In this document: positions 21,624 through 30,733 of the stretch, piece after piece
Position numbering within the stretch: the first letter of the stretch is position 1
How the letters are laid out: each line of letters opens with the position of its first letter
From: Peribacillus butanolivorans
GTDB taxonomy: Bacteria; Bacillota; Bacilli; Bacillales; DSM-1321
Length of the DNA stretch: 64,000 nucleotides
Assembly: GCF_001273755.1 (NCBI RefSeq)
Contig: NZ_LGYA01000001.1
Span: 3,241,177 to 3,305,176, forward strand
Reading direction: 5' to 3'
Translations under genes and position numbers: made by a program
The notes under the pieces: generated by a model
What the model was told of the DNA's origin: nothing
Seen by the model: the letters and a program-made list of their open reading frames with translations, nothing else
Databases searched by the model: none

Positions 21624-21896
21624 CAATAGTACCTCCTAGAAAATCTCATCCATATATTTAGATTATAATTTACAAATAGTCCTCTTCAAGTGCTAGTATA
21701 CACCTTCGTTATATTTATGCAAGAGTAAAAATGGGAATTTAAAAGTTGGAAATATTCAAAAAATGAAAACGTTATCATACCAAGGGTTTTCTTGCTTCTT
21801 TTCCTATACTTTTTCTTAAACAGGGAATTTGAGACGAATAAGGCAAACCGCATTGGAATGTTCAATATGTGTCTGCCCTGTCTCCCTCTTTTTCAA

Positions 21897-22472
21897 CTAA
21901 TTAAAATGTGAGATTAATACATGTATGGCTTCTTTCTCAATGATGCATGTTCCATATTCGTTGATGCGGTATAGCGTAAGTGTTGAAGCATGGCCATACT
22001 CAGCCGCTAAGGAGATGACCGTGTCATAAGTCGTATCTTTGACATTCTCAATCAGTAAATAGTATCTTCCCTCATAATGATAAAGAGTGCTATTAAGCAA
22101 GCCATGATATGACAATCTATGAGATAATTGAACAATATCTTCAAACTCATTGAAAACATACAGAATATGGGGGAAGTCATCAATTTTCACTTGCAAATCC
22201 AGGAACTCTTCTTCATCTGTTAATAACTCTTCTTCTTCCTTCGTTACAATGATAATCAACCCCTGAGCAGGCAGGGAAAAAATCTCGATTGCAATGGAAC
22301 CACTCATTTTAAAGCTGAGTTCTTCACACGCTTCCTCCACCATATCCTGAAATAACTTGTGGACTTTTAAAGAATTCCCTAAAATATCTTCTTTAGTTAT
22401 TCCTCTATCAATTAAATCATCAAGGGTCAAAAAAATCTTGATTTTATTATTAGTTAATCGCTCCAGCTTCAT
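21897..22472 (-). CDS. mecB: adaptor protein MecB/YpbH (MecA family)
   Basis: A 191-residue MecA-family adaptor. The N-terminal MKLERLTNNKIKIFLTLDDL matches the substrate-binding domain of MecA/YpbH. An acidic linker (EEEELLTDEEEFLD) and a C-terminal domain that contacts ClpC in the family (FEDIVQLSHRL, YRINEYG) follow. Such proteins bring substrates to ClpCP. The start at 22472 is the ATG that matches the family; a G-rich AGGGGG site lies upstream. It is downstream of the MerR/B12 regulator. Confidence 0.85.
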   Translation of the reverse strand: MKLERLTNNKIKIFLTLDDLIDRGITKEDILGNSLKVHKLFQDMVEEACEELSFKMSGSIAIEIFSLPAQGLIIIVTKEEEELLTDEEEFLDLQVKIDDFPHILYVFNEFEDIVQLSHRLSYHGLLNSTLYHYEGRYYLLIENVKDTTYDTVISLAAEYGHASTLTLYRINEYGTCIIEKEAIHVLISHFN

Positions 22473-22560
22473 AAAAAAATGCCCCCTGGTTACCATCTTC
22501 ATACATCATATGAAGCCTTGGTCTCAGGGTGCATATCCATTATTTATCAAACACTAACCT

Positions 22561-23451
22561 CTAAATTTTCAACCATTCCTCCCAATCTGATTGAGATCCA
22601 CCGATTAAAACTCTGCTGAAGGAGGTTCGGATTTCATCCGATACATGGTTCAGTGCCGCTCCTCCAAGCCCAACCTTCAAATCAGGAAAATCCCGGCTTA
22701 ATTCTTCGACAAGTCTTAAGGTTCCTACGAGGTTTTCATTAAGTGAACAAGACATAAATAAGTAGGATGGTCTTATGATTTTTAAAACGGTAAAAAGATC
22801 TTTGTCGGCGATGGATTCTCCCAAATAGACCGTTTCATATCCTTTTCGCTTTAAAAAGATTGTAAAAATCAACAGGCCGAATTCATGTTTTTCACCGGGG
22901 GCACAAACAGTAAGAGCTTTAGGAAGAAATTCACTTGTTGGAATCATATGCATTACGGAACTAATTCTGGACTTTAGAATGTTAGATGCAAAATGTTCAT
23001 GAGCAGAAGTAATTTCTCCTCTTTCCCACATATCGCCAATCTGAACAAGTATGGCACCAAGCACATCAACTACAGTATGTTCAATCGTATACATACTGAA
23101 AGCTTGGCTGATCAGCATTTGAGCTTTATTTTCATTGAAACTTATGAGAGCTTCAAGTAGCTCGTCCGCTAACTTTATAGATTGCTCATTATATCGTTTT
23201 GTTTCAGGAACATCAGTCGCTACAGTGCTAGTTTCGAGTAGTGAAACAGCCTGACTGATTGTGAAGCCCTGATTTGTTTTATTGATTAGCCATTTGAGGG
23301 TTTGGAGATGTTTCTCTGTATACAGCCGGTGACCTGAATCATTTCTGACAGGTTCAATAAATTGATAGCGCCTTTCCCATGCCCTCAAAGTACCCGACTG
23401 AATACCTAGCAGTTTTGAAACTGCCTTAATATTATATTTACCTTCTTGCAT
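22561..23451 (-). CDS. MerR-type B12-binding (CarH-like) light-responsive regulator
   Basis: A 296-residue regulator. The N-terminal MerR HTH reads YNIKAVSKLLGIQSGTLRAWERRY and ends with GHRLYTEKH. A helical B12-cap domain follows with the motif W-x9-E-H (W142, E152, H153). A C-terminal B12-binding domain carries E-K-H-E-F-G, the ExHxxG lower-ligand motif (His189). These are the hallmarks of CarH/LitR adenosylcobalamin photoreceptors that repress in the dark and let go in light. The ATG at 23451 has TGGAGG a rather long 12 nt upstream. No carotenoid or photolyase gene is nearby. B12 binding without light sensing is an alternative. Confidence 0.82.
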   Translation of the reverse strand: MQEGKYNIKAVSKLLGIQSGTLRAWERRYQFIEPVRNDSGHRLYTEKHLQTLKWLINKTNQGFTISQAVSLLETSTVATDVPETKRYNEQSIKLADELLEALISFNENKAQMLISQAFSMYTIEHTVVDVLGAILVQIGDMWERGEITSAHEHFASNILKSRISSVMHMIPTSEFLPKALTVCAPGEKHEFGLLIFTIFLKRKGYETVYLGESIADKDLFTVLKIIRPSYLFMSCSLNENLVGTLRLVEELSRDFPDLKVGLGGAALNHVSDEIRTSFSRVLIGGSQSDWEEWLKI

Positions 23452-23551
23452 GGTTTTACAAAGCCTCCAATAACAGAACATTCATTTGTTGAAATTATAG
23501 TGGATTCTTTCAACTCTGTAAAATTTCGATATGCTTGTTTAAGAAGGCAGC

Positions 23552-24367
23552 TTAATAGGTCTTTTCCACGGCTTCGCCAATTTGCGTATGTTTTCCTCTT
23601 TTTAGCGTAAAAAGGTGAGTTTCTGGCTTCGCTTCAAGTCTTAATGGCACTGCGCTTGTCCCATAACCATTACTCGTCACGTACAAGCAGTCACCCTCTT
23701 TTTTTATACTACCGATCTGATATGGCCCAAGCCCGAATATCCGAATCTGTCCTCCATGGGTGTGACCTGATAGGACAAGTCTTATATGATGTTCTGGTGT
23801 TAATTGTTTTTTTACTAGCGGGTTATGGCTGACCAAAATCCGGAATGGCTCATTTCTGCAATCTGATAGAGCAAGGTCAAGCCTATCTCTTTCTACTGAT
23901 ATATCATCAATACCTAAGAGAGCAAACTTCTCCCCTTTTTGGGACTCAAAAGAAACGGCTGTATTATCCAGAATTTTCACACCATGCTTTAGAAGTGATG
24001 CATCTAGCTCATGAAAGTCTCCTTCGTAATCATTATTTCCCCAAACAAAATAAAGGGGACCAAGTCCTTTTAATTTCAAAATATTTTTTTCAACTCTCTC
24101 CAGAGGAACCCCACTTTCTCTGATGTCACCACCGATAATAACCATATCTGCTTTACCGCGGGCTTCCTCAATCAATTTATCCGACACGATCCGTCGATGA
24201 AGATCAGATATAAAAAAAATCCGGACATCGCCAAATCCTTCAGGAAAGTCGTTGAAATATAAGTCTTGAAAAATTATCCTATCCTGATTTGCCGTACGCC
24301 ACATATGTATAACAGTAGCAAATAACAGCAGAATTAAGCCTAAAAATAATCCATATACCAATAACAT
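23552..24367 (-). CDS. ypbG: membrane-anchored metallophosphoesterase YpbG
   Basis: A 271-residue protein with one N-terminal membrane anchor (VYGLFLGLILLLFATVIHMW) and a calcineurin-like phosphoesterase domain. Metal motifs in order are ISDLH, GGD, GNNDYEGD, SHNP and SGHTHGG. Substrate unknown; related proteins act on UDP-diacylglucosamine or other phosphoesters. It leads the ypb cluster's continuation after ypbF, and the B12 regulator follows it 100 nt downstream. Confidence 0.82.
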   Translation of the reverse strand: MLLVYGLFLGLILLLFATVIHMWRTANQDRIIFQDLYFNDFPEGFGDVRIFFISDLHRRIVSDKLIEEARGKADMVIIGGDIRESGVPLERVEKNILKLKGLGPLYFVWGNNDYEGDFHELDASLLKHGVKILDNTAVSFESQKGEKFALLGIDDISVERDRLDLALSDCRNEPFRILVSHNPLVKKQLTPEHHIRLVLSGHTHGGQIRIFGLGPYQIGSIKKEGDCLYVTSNGYGTSAVPLRLEAKPETHLFTLKRGKHTQIGEAVEKTY

Positions 24368-24464
24368 CTTCCGTTAAACCTTCTTTCTCTACAAATGGCA
24401 ATAGTTACCTTCATATAAACATAAAACCATATTACCCGCAATTAAATATTCTTAAAGCGAATAA

Positions 24465-24923
24465 TCATTTATTTTCATGATATAAGTTTATATCATAGTT
24501 CTTCTTCATCATTTCAAAAACCTTATGGCGACTTTTCCATTCATCCTCTTTTTCCCACAGCTGCTTACTTTTATTAATGATTTCGCAACGAAGCAACTGA
24601 AACTCCTTCTCAGCTTTATCAAGCTTCTTTTTAATTAATATCATATATCCATATAACCCAAATGCTGCTGCTAAAAATAGAAAATGGCTGAAATGGTCAA
24701 CAAAAACACTAAACATCTTAAAAAAAGAATAGGAATAAGGAACTACAATATAAAAATAAAGATAAACCAAAAAAAGAGCAGCAATAATCATTGTTGCCCA
24801 TAAACTATGAAGATGTTTCTTTTTTAGAGCCTCGAACTTTTTTTTTCGATCTACAACGTTCTGCAGCATTTGCTTTGTTGCTTGATCCGTTTTTTCATCC
24901 AATAAAATAATTGTAGGTTCCAT
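24465..24923 (-). CDS. ypbF: YpbF-like membrane protein (DUF2663)
   Basis: A 152-residue protein with two membrane spans (about 42-64 and 80-100) and basic, coiled-coil-prone flanks (KKKLDKAEKEFQLLRCEI). Length and position between ypbE and ypbG match B. subtilis YpbF, of unknown function. A GGGGGAAAG site precedes the ATG. Confidence 0.7.
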   Translation of the reverse strand: MEPTIILLDEKTDQATKQMLQNVVDRKKKFEALKKKHLHSLWATMIIAALFLVYLYFYIVVPYSYSFFKMFSVFVDHFSHFLFLAAAFGLYGYMILIKKKLDKAEKEFQLLRCEIINKSKQLWEKEDEWKSRHKVFEMMKKNYDINLYHENK

Positions 24924-25040
24924 TTTCTTTCCCCCTCATAACTACCCTTTAAGTGATAATATGAGATTGTCCAGAAAAAAATGATAAATAACTAGGCATG
25001 ATTAGCCTCTTTGCGGAACAAAGAAAAGCTGTATGAAAGT

Positions 25041-25071
25041 AAAAACACCCTGCCTCAAAAGACAGAGTGTT
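25041..25071 (-). terminator. ypbE terminator
   Basis: A stem AACAC(T)CTG/CAG(G)GTGTT followed by T-rich sequence on the minus strand lies just past the ypbE stop. Confidence 0.7.
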
Positions 25072-25082
25072 CATTATTATTT

Positions 25083-25862
25083 CTATTTCTTTATTGGAAT
25101 TTTTAAAACCTGGCCCTTGGAAATTTCATTGCCATTCAGGCCGTTCCACTCCTTAATTAGAGCAATTCCTTCCTGTGAATTGTAGTAATTCATGGAAATT
25201 CGGAATAATGTTTCTTCCGCTTTAACAGTATGTAAGACAACCTTATATTCATCCTTATTTGGCTTGACTGCTGGTGCTCTTTCCGTTGTTTTTTTGTCTT
25301 CTGCTGCTTCTTTCTTGGCTTTTTCTTCAGCTATTTGCTTTGCCTTGGCTTTTTCTTCAGCTATTTGCTTTGCCTTAGCCTTTTCTTCAGCTTCTTGCTG
25401 CGCTTTTTCTTTTTCTTCAGCCTTTTTCTTTGCTTGTTCCTTTTCTTCAGCCTTCTGCTTTTCTTTTTCTTTCTTCTTCTCTGCTTCAGACTTGGCTGAA
25501 TTTTTTGCTTCTTTCTCCAAATCATTATCTTTTAAATCATCTGCAGTTGCTGTAGTTGGTATCGTTTCTTTATCAGCGTCTTCATTTTCATTATAGTTCA
25601 CTACTTGATCACTTCTTGTATGACGTTCAGGTTTTTCTTGAAGATATGTATTAAGACTGTAAAATCCTATCGGAAGCAAGATAAAAAACAACGATAATAA
25701 CTTAATCATCGGAAACTTAATCTTCACTTTACTTTTTTTCTTTTTATTCTGATGGACTTGGCTACGCTTTGGCAGAGATGACTTCGCCTTCTGACGTTCG
25801 ACTCGCGTCCGAAGTTCACCAGCCTGATCTTTGTCTTTCCCATTCTTTTTTACATCATTCAT
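25083..25862 (-). CDS. ypbE: YpbE, membrane-anchored LysM protein
   Basis: A 259-residue protein. A basic cytoplasmic N-terminus is followed by a membrane span near residue 50-70 (MIKLLSLFFILLPIGFYSLN) and a long Lys/Glu/Ala-rich region (about 110-200). A C-terminal LysM domain (YKVVLHTVKAEETLFRIS to GQVLKIP) should bind peptidoglycan. The charged region is probably a single helix or coiled coil spanning the wall. ATG at 25862 is preferred to a GTG three codons earlier because GGGGGTG overlaps the latter. It overlaps ypbD's end in the ypbD-E operon. Confidence 0.82.
   Translation of the reverse strand: MNDVKKNGKDKDQAGELRTRVERQKAKSSLPKRSQVHQNKKKKSKVKIKFPMIKLLSLFFILLPIGFYSLNTYLQEKPERHTRSDQVVNYNENEDADKETIPTTATADDLKDNDLEKEAKNSAKSEAEKKKEKEKQKAEEKEQAKKKAEEKEKAQQEAEEKAKAKQIAEEKAKAKQIAEEKAKKEAAEDKKTTERAPAVKPNKDEYKVVLHTVKAEETLFRISMNYYNSQEGIALIKEWNGLNGNEISKGQVLKIPIKK
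25321..25380 (-). repeat. 30-bp tandem repeat inside ypbE
   Basis: Two adjacent 30-bp units (25321-25350 and 25351-25380, 28 of 30 bases equal) encode AEEKAKAKQI twice. Related AEEKA-type units extend on both sides. Copy number is likely to vary between strains. Confidence 0.8.
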
Positions 25863-25867
25863 ATAGG

Positions 25868-26467
25868 TCACCCCCTTTCTTGCTCAACCCGCTTTGCTTT
25901 TTTCCTCCTGATTAATACTCCAAGGATAAAGTCAATCAAAAAATGGGCCGTGATCGTCACCAGTAAATTATTTGTCAATTCAAACAGAAACCCGATAAAG
26001 AAGCTCAAAACCAAAACATTTAAAAATAAAAACCAATTAAATAAATAACGATAATGAACCGCAGCAAAAATAATACTCGTCCAAAGTAAACCAAGGTGAG
26101 TTTGTAACACTCCACGAAATAATAATTCCTCACTTATCGCTACCACTAAAGCAACAACAAAAATCATCGAGTAAGACAGACTACTGAAAATGCGTTCGTT
26201 AATCCCACCATCATCTTGATAGGATGATGGCGTCACTCTCATCATAAATAAATCAAATAGAACGACTATAATTCCTGCCGGGATACCAAATAACAAAATA
26301 TTAAGGTCATTGAAGATAAATAATTCGAAAAAAGTAGAACGTTCATTAAATAAAATAATACCTAAAAAAAAGGCTAACGTTAAGAGAATAATTTGTGTAA
26401 GAAACAAATTATATAGCAACTGCTTATCTGTTAGCTGTTTTATTAATTCAGCTTGCTTATTTTTCAT
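25868..26467 (-). CDS. ypbD: CPBP family intramembrane metalloprotease YpbD
   Basis: A 199-residue protein with about six membrane spans. The CPBP (CAAX-protease-like) motif I is EELLFRGVLQTHLG near residue 115, motif II is SIIFAAVHYRY near 140, and an HFLIDFILG segment lies near 180. Substrate unknown. It overlaps the end of recQ by 11 nt and runs into ypbE, so these genes are one operon. Confidence 0.82.
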   Translation of the reverse strand: MKNKQAELIKQLTDKQLLYNLFLTQIILLTLAFFLGIILFNERSTFFELFIFNDLNILLFGIPAGIIVVLFDLFMMRVTPSSYQDDGGINERIFSSLSYSMIFVVALVVAISEELLFRGVLQTHLGLLWTSIIFAAVHYRYLFNWFLFLNVLVLSFFIGFLFELTNNLLVTITAHFLIDFILGVLIRRKKAKRVEQERG

Positions 26468-27971
26468 CCCAATTTTCCTTCTTTAATAAGATAAAAGCCA
26501 ATTCCTGTTTCCAAGTGGTATAAGAATTAACTTGTTCTACCTTCACTGCGGGCAATAAATCGATCATCTTATTCGCATCCATTCCACAGAAGTCGCAGCA
26601 GAAAGGATTCAACTTTTGCTGCTTTTCATCAAAGTAATTCAGAATTCCCAAACGGCGACATTCCTGAGCATATATCCAATTGAGAAATTTATGCAATTTT
26701 TCCTGATTCCGGGACTTTCTCTTTTGACAATACTCTTTCATCTCTTCCACATGCTGTAAAGGATCCTGATTTCCTGTAAGAAACTGTGTAAAAAAACGAA
26801 GCTGAATATCATTTAAGGAAAAAGATTGAGACAGCTGTTCTTTTTCAGAAAGAGTCAAATTTGCTCCTATCTTTTGTGCTTCGCTCAGGAAGGAACACAC
26901 ACCCTCTATTTGCAAATCGGACGGCAATTGTTGTTCCATCAAATGAAGGGGAAGCCCTTCATCTCCTTCACTATATAATAAGACTGCTACACTTTGTTTC
27001 CGATCACGCCCCGCCCTACCTATTTCCTGCAAATAAGATTCCATTGTAGAGGGCATATGAAAATGGATAACATATCTGACATCCGATTTATTTACACCCA
27101 TGCCAAAAGCACTCGTTGCGCATATTATTTTTAATTGGCCAGAAATGAATTGCTGCTGAATAAGCATTCTTTGGTCCTGATCCATGCCGCCATGATAAAA
27201 ATTGACGCTATCTACCCCGTTTTCCTGTAAAAATCCAGTGACGGCTTCTGCCACCTTTTTAGATGAAAAATAAATAATGCCACTCCCCGTGAATTTTCTG
27301 ACAAGCTCCAGAACACGGAATAACTTTTCTTCGTAGCTGAAAAGTCTCTCAGAAAGTATGGCAATATTATCCCTATCTACAGATGATACGGTTTCTTTAG
27401 CTTGATTGATATTGAGTTTTCCAATGATATCTTTCCGCACTTCTTTTGTTGCAGTTGCCGTTAAGGCGAGCGTTAATGGATTGTTCAACTCACGTCTAAC
27501 TTCTCCTAAATTCAAATAATCAGGTCGAAAATCATACCCCCATTGTGAGATACAGTGTGCTTCATCAATGACAAACAAACCTATTTCTAAGGTCTTTAAA
27601 GACTTTATCACACCCTCAAGGCTAAGCATTTCAGGAGATAAAAAAATAAACCGATACATATGTAAGCGATCGAAAGCCTCCCTTTTTTGATTTAACGTCA
27701 AAAAAGAATTAAGGGTTAATACACTTTTTTCACCTCTCATTTTGAGCTGATCTGCCTGATCCTGCATTAAAGATAATAACGGGGAAACTATTAAGGTCGT
27801 CTTATTCAAAAGGTAAGCAGGCAACTGATAACACAATGACTTACCTGACCCCGTTGGCAACATCGCTAAAGTATGACAGCCAGACATCAATGATTCAATC
27901 ACTTCTTTTTGTCCTGGACGGAATTTATCAAATCCAAATTTTTCTTTTAAGACATGCTCTAAATTCATCAT
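26457..27971 (-). CDS. recS: RecQ-family ATP-dependent DNA helicase (RecS type)
   Basis: A 504-residue short RecQ helicase. Motif 0 is KFGFDKFRPGQKEVI, motif I LPTGSGKSLCYQLPA, motif II DEAHCISQWGYDFRPDY, motif III ALTATAT, motif V CATSAFGMGVNKSDVRYVIH and motif VI QEIGRAGRDRK. A four-cysteine zinc region closes the protein (CRRLGILNYF, CCDFCGM). It lacks an HRDC domain, as B. subtilis RecS (YpbC) does. Role in recombinational repair and fork processing is from the family. Its start overlaps the ypbB stop. Confidence 0.92.
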   Translation of the reverse strand: MMNLEHVLKEKFGFDKFRPGQKEVIESLMSGCHTLAMLPTGSGKSLCYQLPAYLLNKTTLIVSPLLSLMQDQADQLKMRGEKSVLTLNSFLTLNQKREAFDRLHMYRFIFLSPEMLSLEGVIKSLKTLEIGLFVIDEAHCISQWGYDFRPDYLNLGEVRRELNNPLTLALTATATKEVRKDIIGKLNINQAKETVSSVDRDNIAILSERLFSYEEKLFRVLELVRKFTGSGIIYFSSKKVAEAVTGFLQENGVDSVNFYHGGMDQDQRMLIQQQFISGQLKIICATSAFGMGVNKSDVRYVIHFHMPSTMESYLQEIGRAGRDRKQSVAVLLYSEGDEGLPLHLMEQQLPSDLQIEGVCSFLSEAQKIGANLTLSEKEQLSQSFSLNDIQLRFFTQFLTGNQDPLQHVEEMKEYCQKRKSRNQEKLHKFLNWIYAQECRRLGILNYFDEKQQKLNPFCCDFCGMDANKMIDLLPAVKVEQVNSYTTWKQELAFILLKKENWDEK

Positions 27972-29032
27972 CCATCACCCAATTTCGCAAGTACAAGCCT
28001 TATTTGGAAAAAACTAATCTGTTTATTATCAACTTCCTGTTTGATTGCCTTTAGCTGCTTGGTATTGAGTTCCTTAATTGCAGCGATGATTTCCCCTTCA
28101 TCCTCATGGGATACATATTCAGCAATTGGAAAGCTTTTATCCGATAAGACAATTTCAACAAGATGATCTTCAATGGTATTGACTTTTAAACGGCGGATTT
28201 CTGCTATTTCAAACAAAGTTTTCCCTGCTTGAATATATCGCAATGTCGTTTGTGTAGAATGAGTCAAATGAGGATTGCCACTCCTTTGCCAATCACTGAA
28301 TAAGGATGCCAAAATAGGGTAATCTGTTACCTGTTCTATTTCCGCAAGCATTTGATGTAACGAGTCAAGAAATGTAAAGCGCACATACTCTTCTTCTACA
28401 TCTTTCCTTTTCGCAATCTGTTCAAACGTAAGTCCAATCCTGTTTACCCCTGTTAATTTCAAAATAAAAATATCTCGTTTTAAATTACTTTGCAGCTCTA
28501 ATAACGATATCAGTTCTTCATAAAGATGCTGCGCAATCAACCCTCGGTCCTGGCGATTGTTTTGTAAGAATTCCTTTACAAAACATTGGATTTTGGGGTT
28601 TCGTTGTATAGGATAAAAACGTCTTTCATTGTGGACAATATGGGATATAGTTTGTATGAGTAAGTTTAATCTCCCCCAGAATATCGGGGTGATATTTTGA
28701 TATTTCCAGCCATTTAAGGATGTTGGAAAAGGATTCTTCTTCAAATAATCGGTTAACTTTCTACCGCCTTGGCCACTGATTATATAAGCATCGGTTTTAT
28801 CGGTTATCTCAATGAAATTATGCTCATGAAATAGTTGAATGTTTTGATTTAATTGTTGTCGGGTAAAACGAGGTATTGTCCCAAAAATATTCGTTAACCC
28901 GAATAAGTGGGCATCCTGGATTGTCTGTGACGACTTTTTGCCCTGTAGCATATGATAAATAGCATAAATAGAACGTTCGCCTTGAAATTTTTTTATTGCA
29001 TATAGAATGATTACTTGTAGATAATTATTCAT
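27968..29032 (-). CDS. ypbB: YpbB, HTH-containing helicase partner
   Basis: A 354-residue protein whose C-terminal region (FEIAEIRRLKVNTIEDHLVEI) resembles the winged-helix HTH found beside RecQ helicases. It is always next to recS in bacilli, and here its stop overlaps the recS start, so a role together with the helicase is likely. The ATG at 29032 is preferred over a GTG three codons earlier. Precise function unknown. Confidence 0.8.
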   Translation of the reverse strand: MNNYLQVIILYAIKKFQGERSIYAIYHMLQGKKSSQTIQDAHLFGLTNIFGTIPRFTRQQLNQNIQLFHEHNFIEITDKTDAYIISGQGGRKLTDYLKKNPFPTSLNGWKYQNITPIFWGRLNLLIQTISHIVHNERRFYPIQRNPKIQCFVKEFLQNNRQDRGLIAQHLYEELISLLELQSNLKRDIFILKLTGVNRIGLTFEQIAKRKDVEEEYVRFTFLDSLHQMLAEIEQVTDYPILASLFSDWQRSGNPHLTHSTQTTLRYIQAGKTLFEIAEIRRLKVNTIEDHLVEIVLSDKSFPIAEYVSHEDEGEIIAAIKELNTKQLKAIKQEVDNKQISFFQIRLVLAKLGDG

Positions 29033-29182
29033 GGGACTCACATCCTTGTTTCAATTAACCAATTAACCCTATTGTATCAAAAAACTGCAAAAATCGCCGT
29101 TTTTAATGATAAATACCATAAGAAATTGTGACTAAATGACGAATGAAAGCAAAGATCAAAATACTATTTTCTATATTTATCA

Positions 29183-29254
29183 TTGACATTCCACATCATA
29201 ATAGTTAGTATCAATACAATTTCTATTGAAAAGTTTGGCATTCGGTCTTACAAT
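29183..29254 (+). promoter_or_regulatory. two candidate sigma-A promoters of fer
   Basis: TTGACA-N17-TAGTAT spans 29183-29211 and TTGAAA-N17-TACAAT spans 29226-29254. Both point at fer, whose start codon is at 29323. Either or both may be used. Confidence 0.6.
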
Positions 29255-29280
29255 AGGAAAGAGATAATAATCTGAAATAA

Positions 29281-29571
<291 letters not shown>

Positions 29572-29578
29572 AGGTACA

Positions 29579-29609
29579 AGCCATTTTCAATCGAAAATGG
29601 CTTTTTTTT
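29579..29609 (+). terminator. fer terminator
   Basis: A GCCATTTTC/GAAAATGGC stem with a 4-nt loop is followed by seven or eight T on the plus strand. Confidence 0.88.
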
Positions 29610-29648
29610 GCTACTTATATCCCTTCCCCTACTAACCAAATTAAACAG

Positions 29649-29683
29649 ACAAAAAACCGGACATAAATATCCGGTTTTTTGTG
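29649..29683. terminator. ribU terminator
   Basis: An ACAAAAAACCGG/CCGGTTTTTTGT stem with a 10-nt loop is flanked by A and T runs. It lies just past the ribU stop and can act on either strand. Confidence 0.85.
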
Positions 29684-29700
29684 TTCTATAGTTAATGCCA

Positions 29701-30282
29701 TTAAGCATTTTTATATAATACTTGCTTATTGATCCATGTCTGTAATTTAATAAACAACAACATGAATACAGAAGTGATAAGCACGCCTTTAATCACATTG
29801 AAAGGTAAGATTGCCGTCGTTACGAACTTCCTTGACTCGGGTGCTGACATTGCATCCCATCCCATAAAGAAGGTATATGCCGGTAAAAAGACATAATAGT
29901 TTAAAACACTCATAACTACCGCCATGGTAACTGTACCAGCAAGTAAAGCGAAAGTCATCCCTTTTTTTGAATTGATTTTTTTAAATACATAGTAAGTTGG
30001 CAAGACGAACAGTATTCCTGCTATAAAGTTAGCGATATGCCCCACAGGTACAGCAGTCATTGTCCCTGTCATGACTAAATCCAATAGGTTTTTAAGAAAT
30101 TCAACTAGAATTCCAGCCATCGGACCGAAAATCAATGCTGCCATCAGTGCTGGAATGTCACTAAAATCAACATTCAGAAAAGGTGGAAATCCTGGAAACG
30201 GAAAATTCAAAAGCATCAATAGATATGAAATGCTTCCCAACATTGCCAGTGTGACCATTTTATTCACTTTGTTCTTTTTCAT
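29701..30282 (-). CDS. ribU: riboflavin ECF transporter, substrate-binding subunit RibU
   Basis: A 193-residue S-component with about six membrane spans. Visible are MVTLAMLGSISYLLMLLNFP, the DFSDIPALMAALIFGP segment, EFLKNLLDLVMTGT and a conserved GHIANFIAG. Riboflavin imported this way needs the shared EcfAA'T module, which is not in this window. The ATG at 30280-30282 has AGAAGGAGAG upstream; the frame runs on for 53 codons but through the riboswitch terminator. An FMN riboswitch controls it. B. subtilis has ribU next to serA; here a phage element separates the two. Confidence 0.93.
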   Translation of the reverse strand: MKKNKVNKMVTLAMLGSISYLLMLLNFPFPGFPPFLNVDFSDIPALMAALIFGPMAGILVEFLKNLLDLVMTGTMTAVPVGHIANFIAGILFVLPTYYVFKKINSKKGMTFALLAGTVTMAVVMSVLNYYVFLPAYTFFMGWDAMSAPESRKFVTTAILPFNVIKGVLITSVFMLLFIKLQTWINKQVLYKNA

Positions 30283-30353
30283 AGTTCTCTCTCCTTCTTT
30301 TTCTGATCTACCCGAAAAAGAGGTTAGTGCTCCTTCATCATGTTGATGTTCAA

Positions 30354-30387
30354 TAAAAAACCCTTTAATTCCGACCGAATTAAAGGG
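30354..30387 (-). terminator. FMN riboswitch terminator (expression platform)
   Basis: A perfect 11-bp stem (CCCTTTAATTC-N5-GAATTAAAGGG) is followed by six T on the minus strand, between the aptamer and ribU. It should form when FMN is bound, stopping ribU transcription. An upstream CCTTTAATTT stretch could pair alternatively as antiterminator. Confidence 0.85.
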
Positions 30388-30451
30388 ATAAATTAAAGGT
30401 TTCATCAAACAAACGTTCAGTAAATGACTGTTTGAACGCAATCAGGAACCT

Positions 30452-30585
30452 CCATCTTCTCCCATCCAGACTATACTGTCGGCTTTGGAATCACACCAAA
30501 TCCTGCCCCGTAAGGCTCGCGGGCTTAGAAGAATTATTTCTTCATCACCGCCGGTGGGGAATTACACCCCGCCCCGAAGATAGAC
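30452..30585 (-). promoter_or_regulatory. FMN riboswitch (RFN element)
   Basis: The minus strand carries the RFN signature from 5' to 3': CTTCGGGGCGGGGTG, AATTCCCCACCGGCGGT, AGCCCGCGAGCC, GGATTTGGTGTGATTCC, AGCCGACAGTATAGTCTGGATGGGAGAAG split over the conserved arms. P1 is a 9-bp helix between TCTATCTTC (5') and GAAGATGGA (3'). It controls ribU by attenuation. Its 5' arm lies inside the 30-bp attachment repeat of the phage element, so the aptamer is still complete after integration. Confidence 0.95.
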
Positions 30586-30597
30586 CTATAAAATTTT
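30568..30597. repeat. attL: 30-bp direct repeat at the riboswitch 5' edge
   Basis: This 30-bp sequence, beginning CCCGCCCCGAAGATAGACCT, is repeated exactly at 35951-35980. The minus strand contains the 5' strand of riboswitch helix P1. It marks the left end of the integrated element. Confidence 0.88.
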
Positions 30598-30704
30598 TAG
30601 TTTCCTTTCGTTTCCGAAAGGTGCGTTAAGTAGCTTTGTATCAGCATTTCATTAGTAAAGGCGATTTATTATGTTTCCCCTAATCACCTCAAAAACTCGC
30701 TTAT

Positions 30705-30733
30705 CCTACCAAGTTTCCTACCAAAAACCTACC
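30705..30733. repeat. left arm-type integrase repeats
   Basis: Three copies of CCTACC (30705, 30717, 30728; the first two followed by AA) lie inside the left end. The same motif occurs three times near the right end. They look like integrase arm-binding sites of the phage attP. Confidence 0.6.

Noticed and set aside
25300..25420. CRISPR-like array
   Set aside because: The repeated units are contiguous, coding and without spacers; no cas gene is present in the window.
25192..25596. 134-codon plus-strand frame opposite ypbE
   Set aside because: It is the low-complexity antisense of the Lys/Glu/Ala repeats and has no ribosome binding site.
30568..30597. tRNA or tmRNA fragment as attachment site
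   Set aside because: The 30-mer has no tRNA features; it matches the 5' edge of the FMN aptamer instead.
30432..30629. 65-codon plus-strand frame over the FMN riboswitch
   Set aside because: It is the complement of a structured RNA element and has no ribosome binding site.
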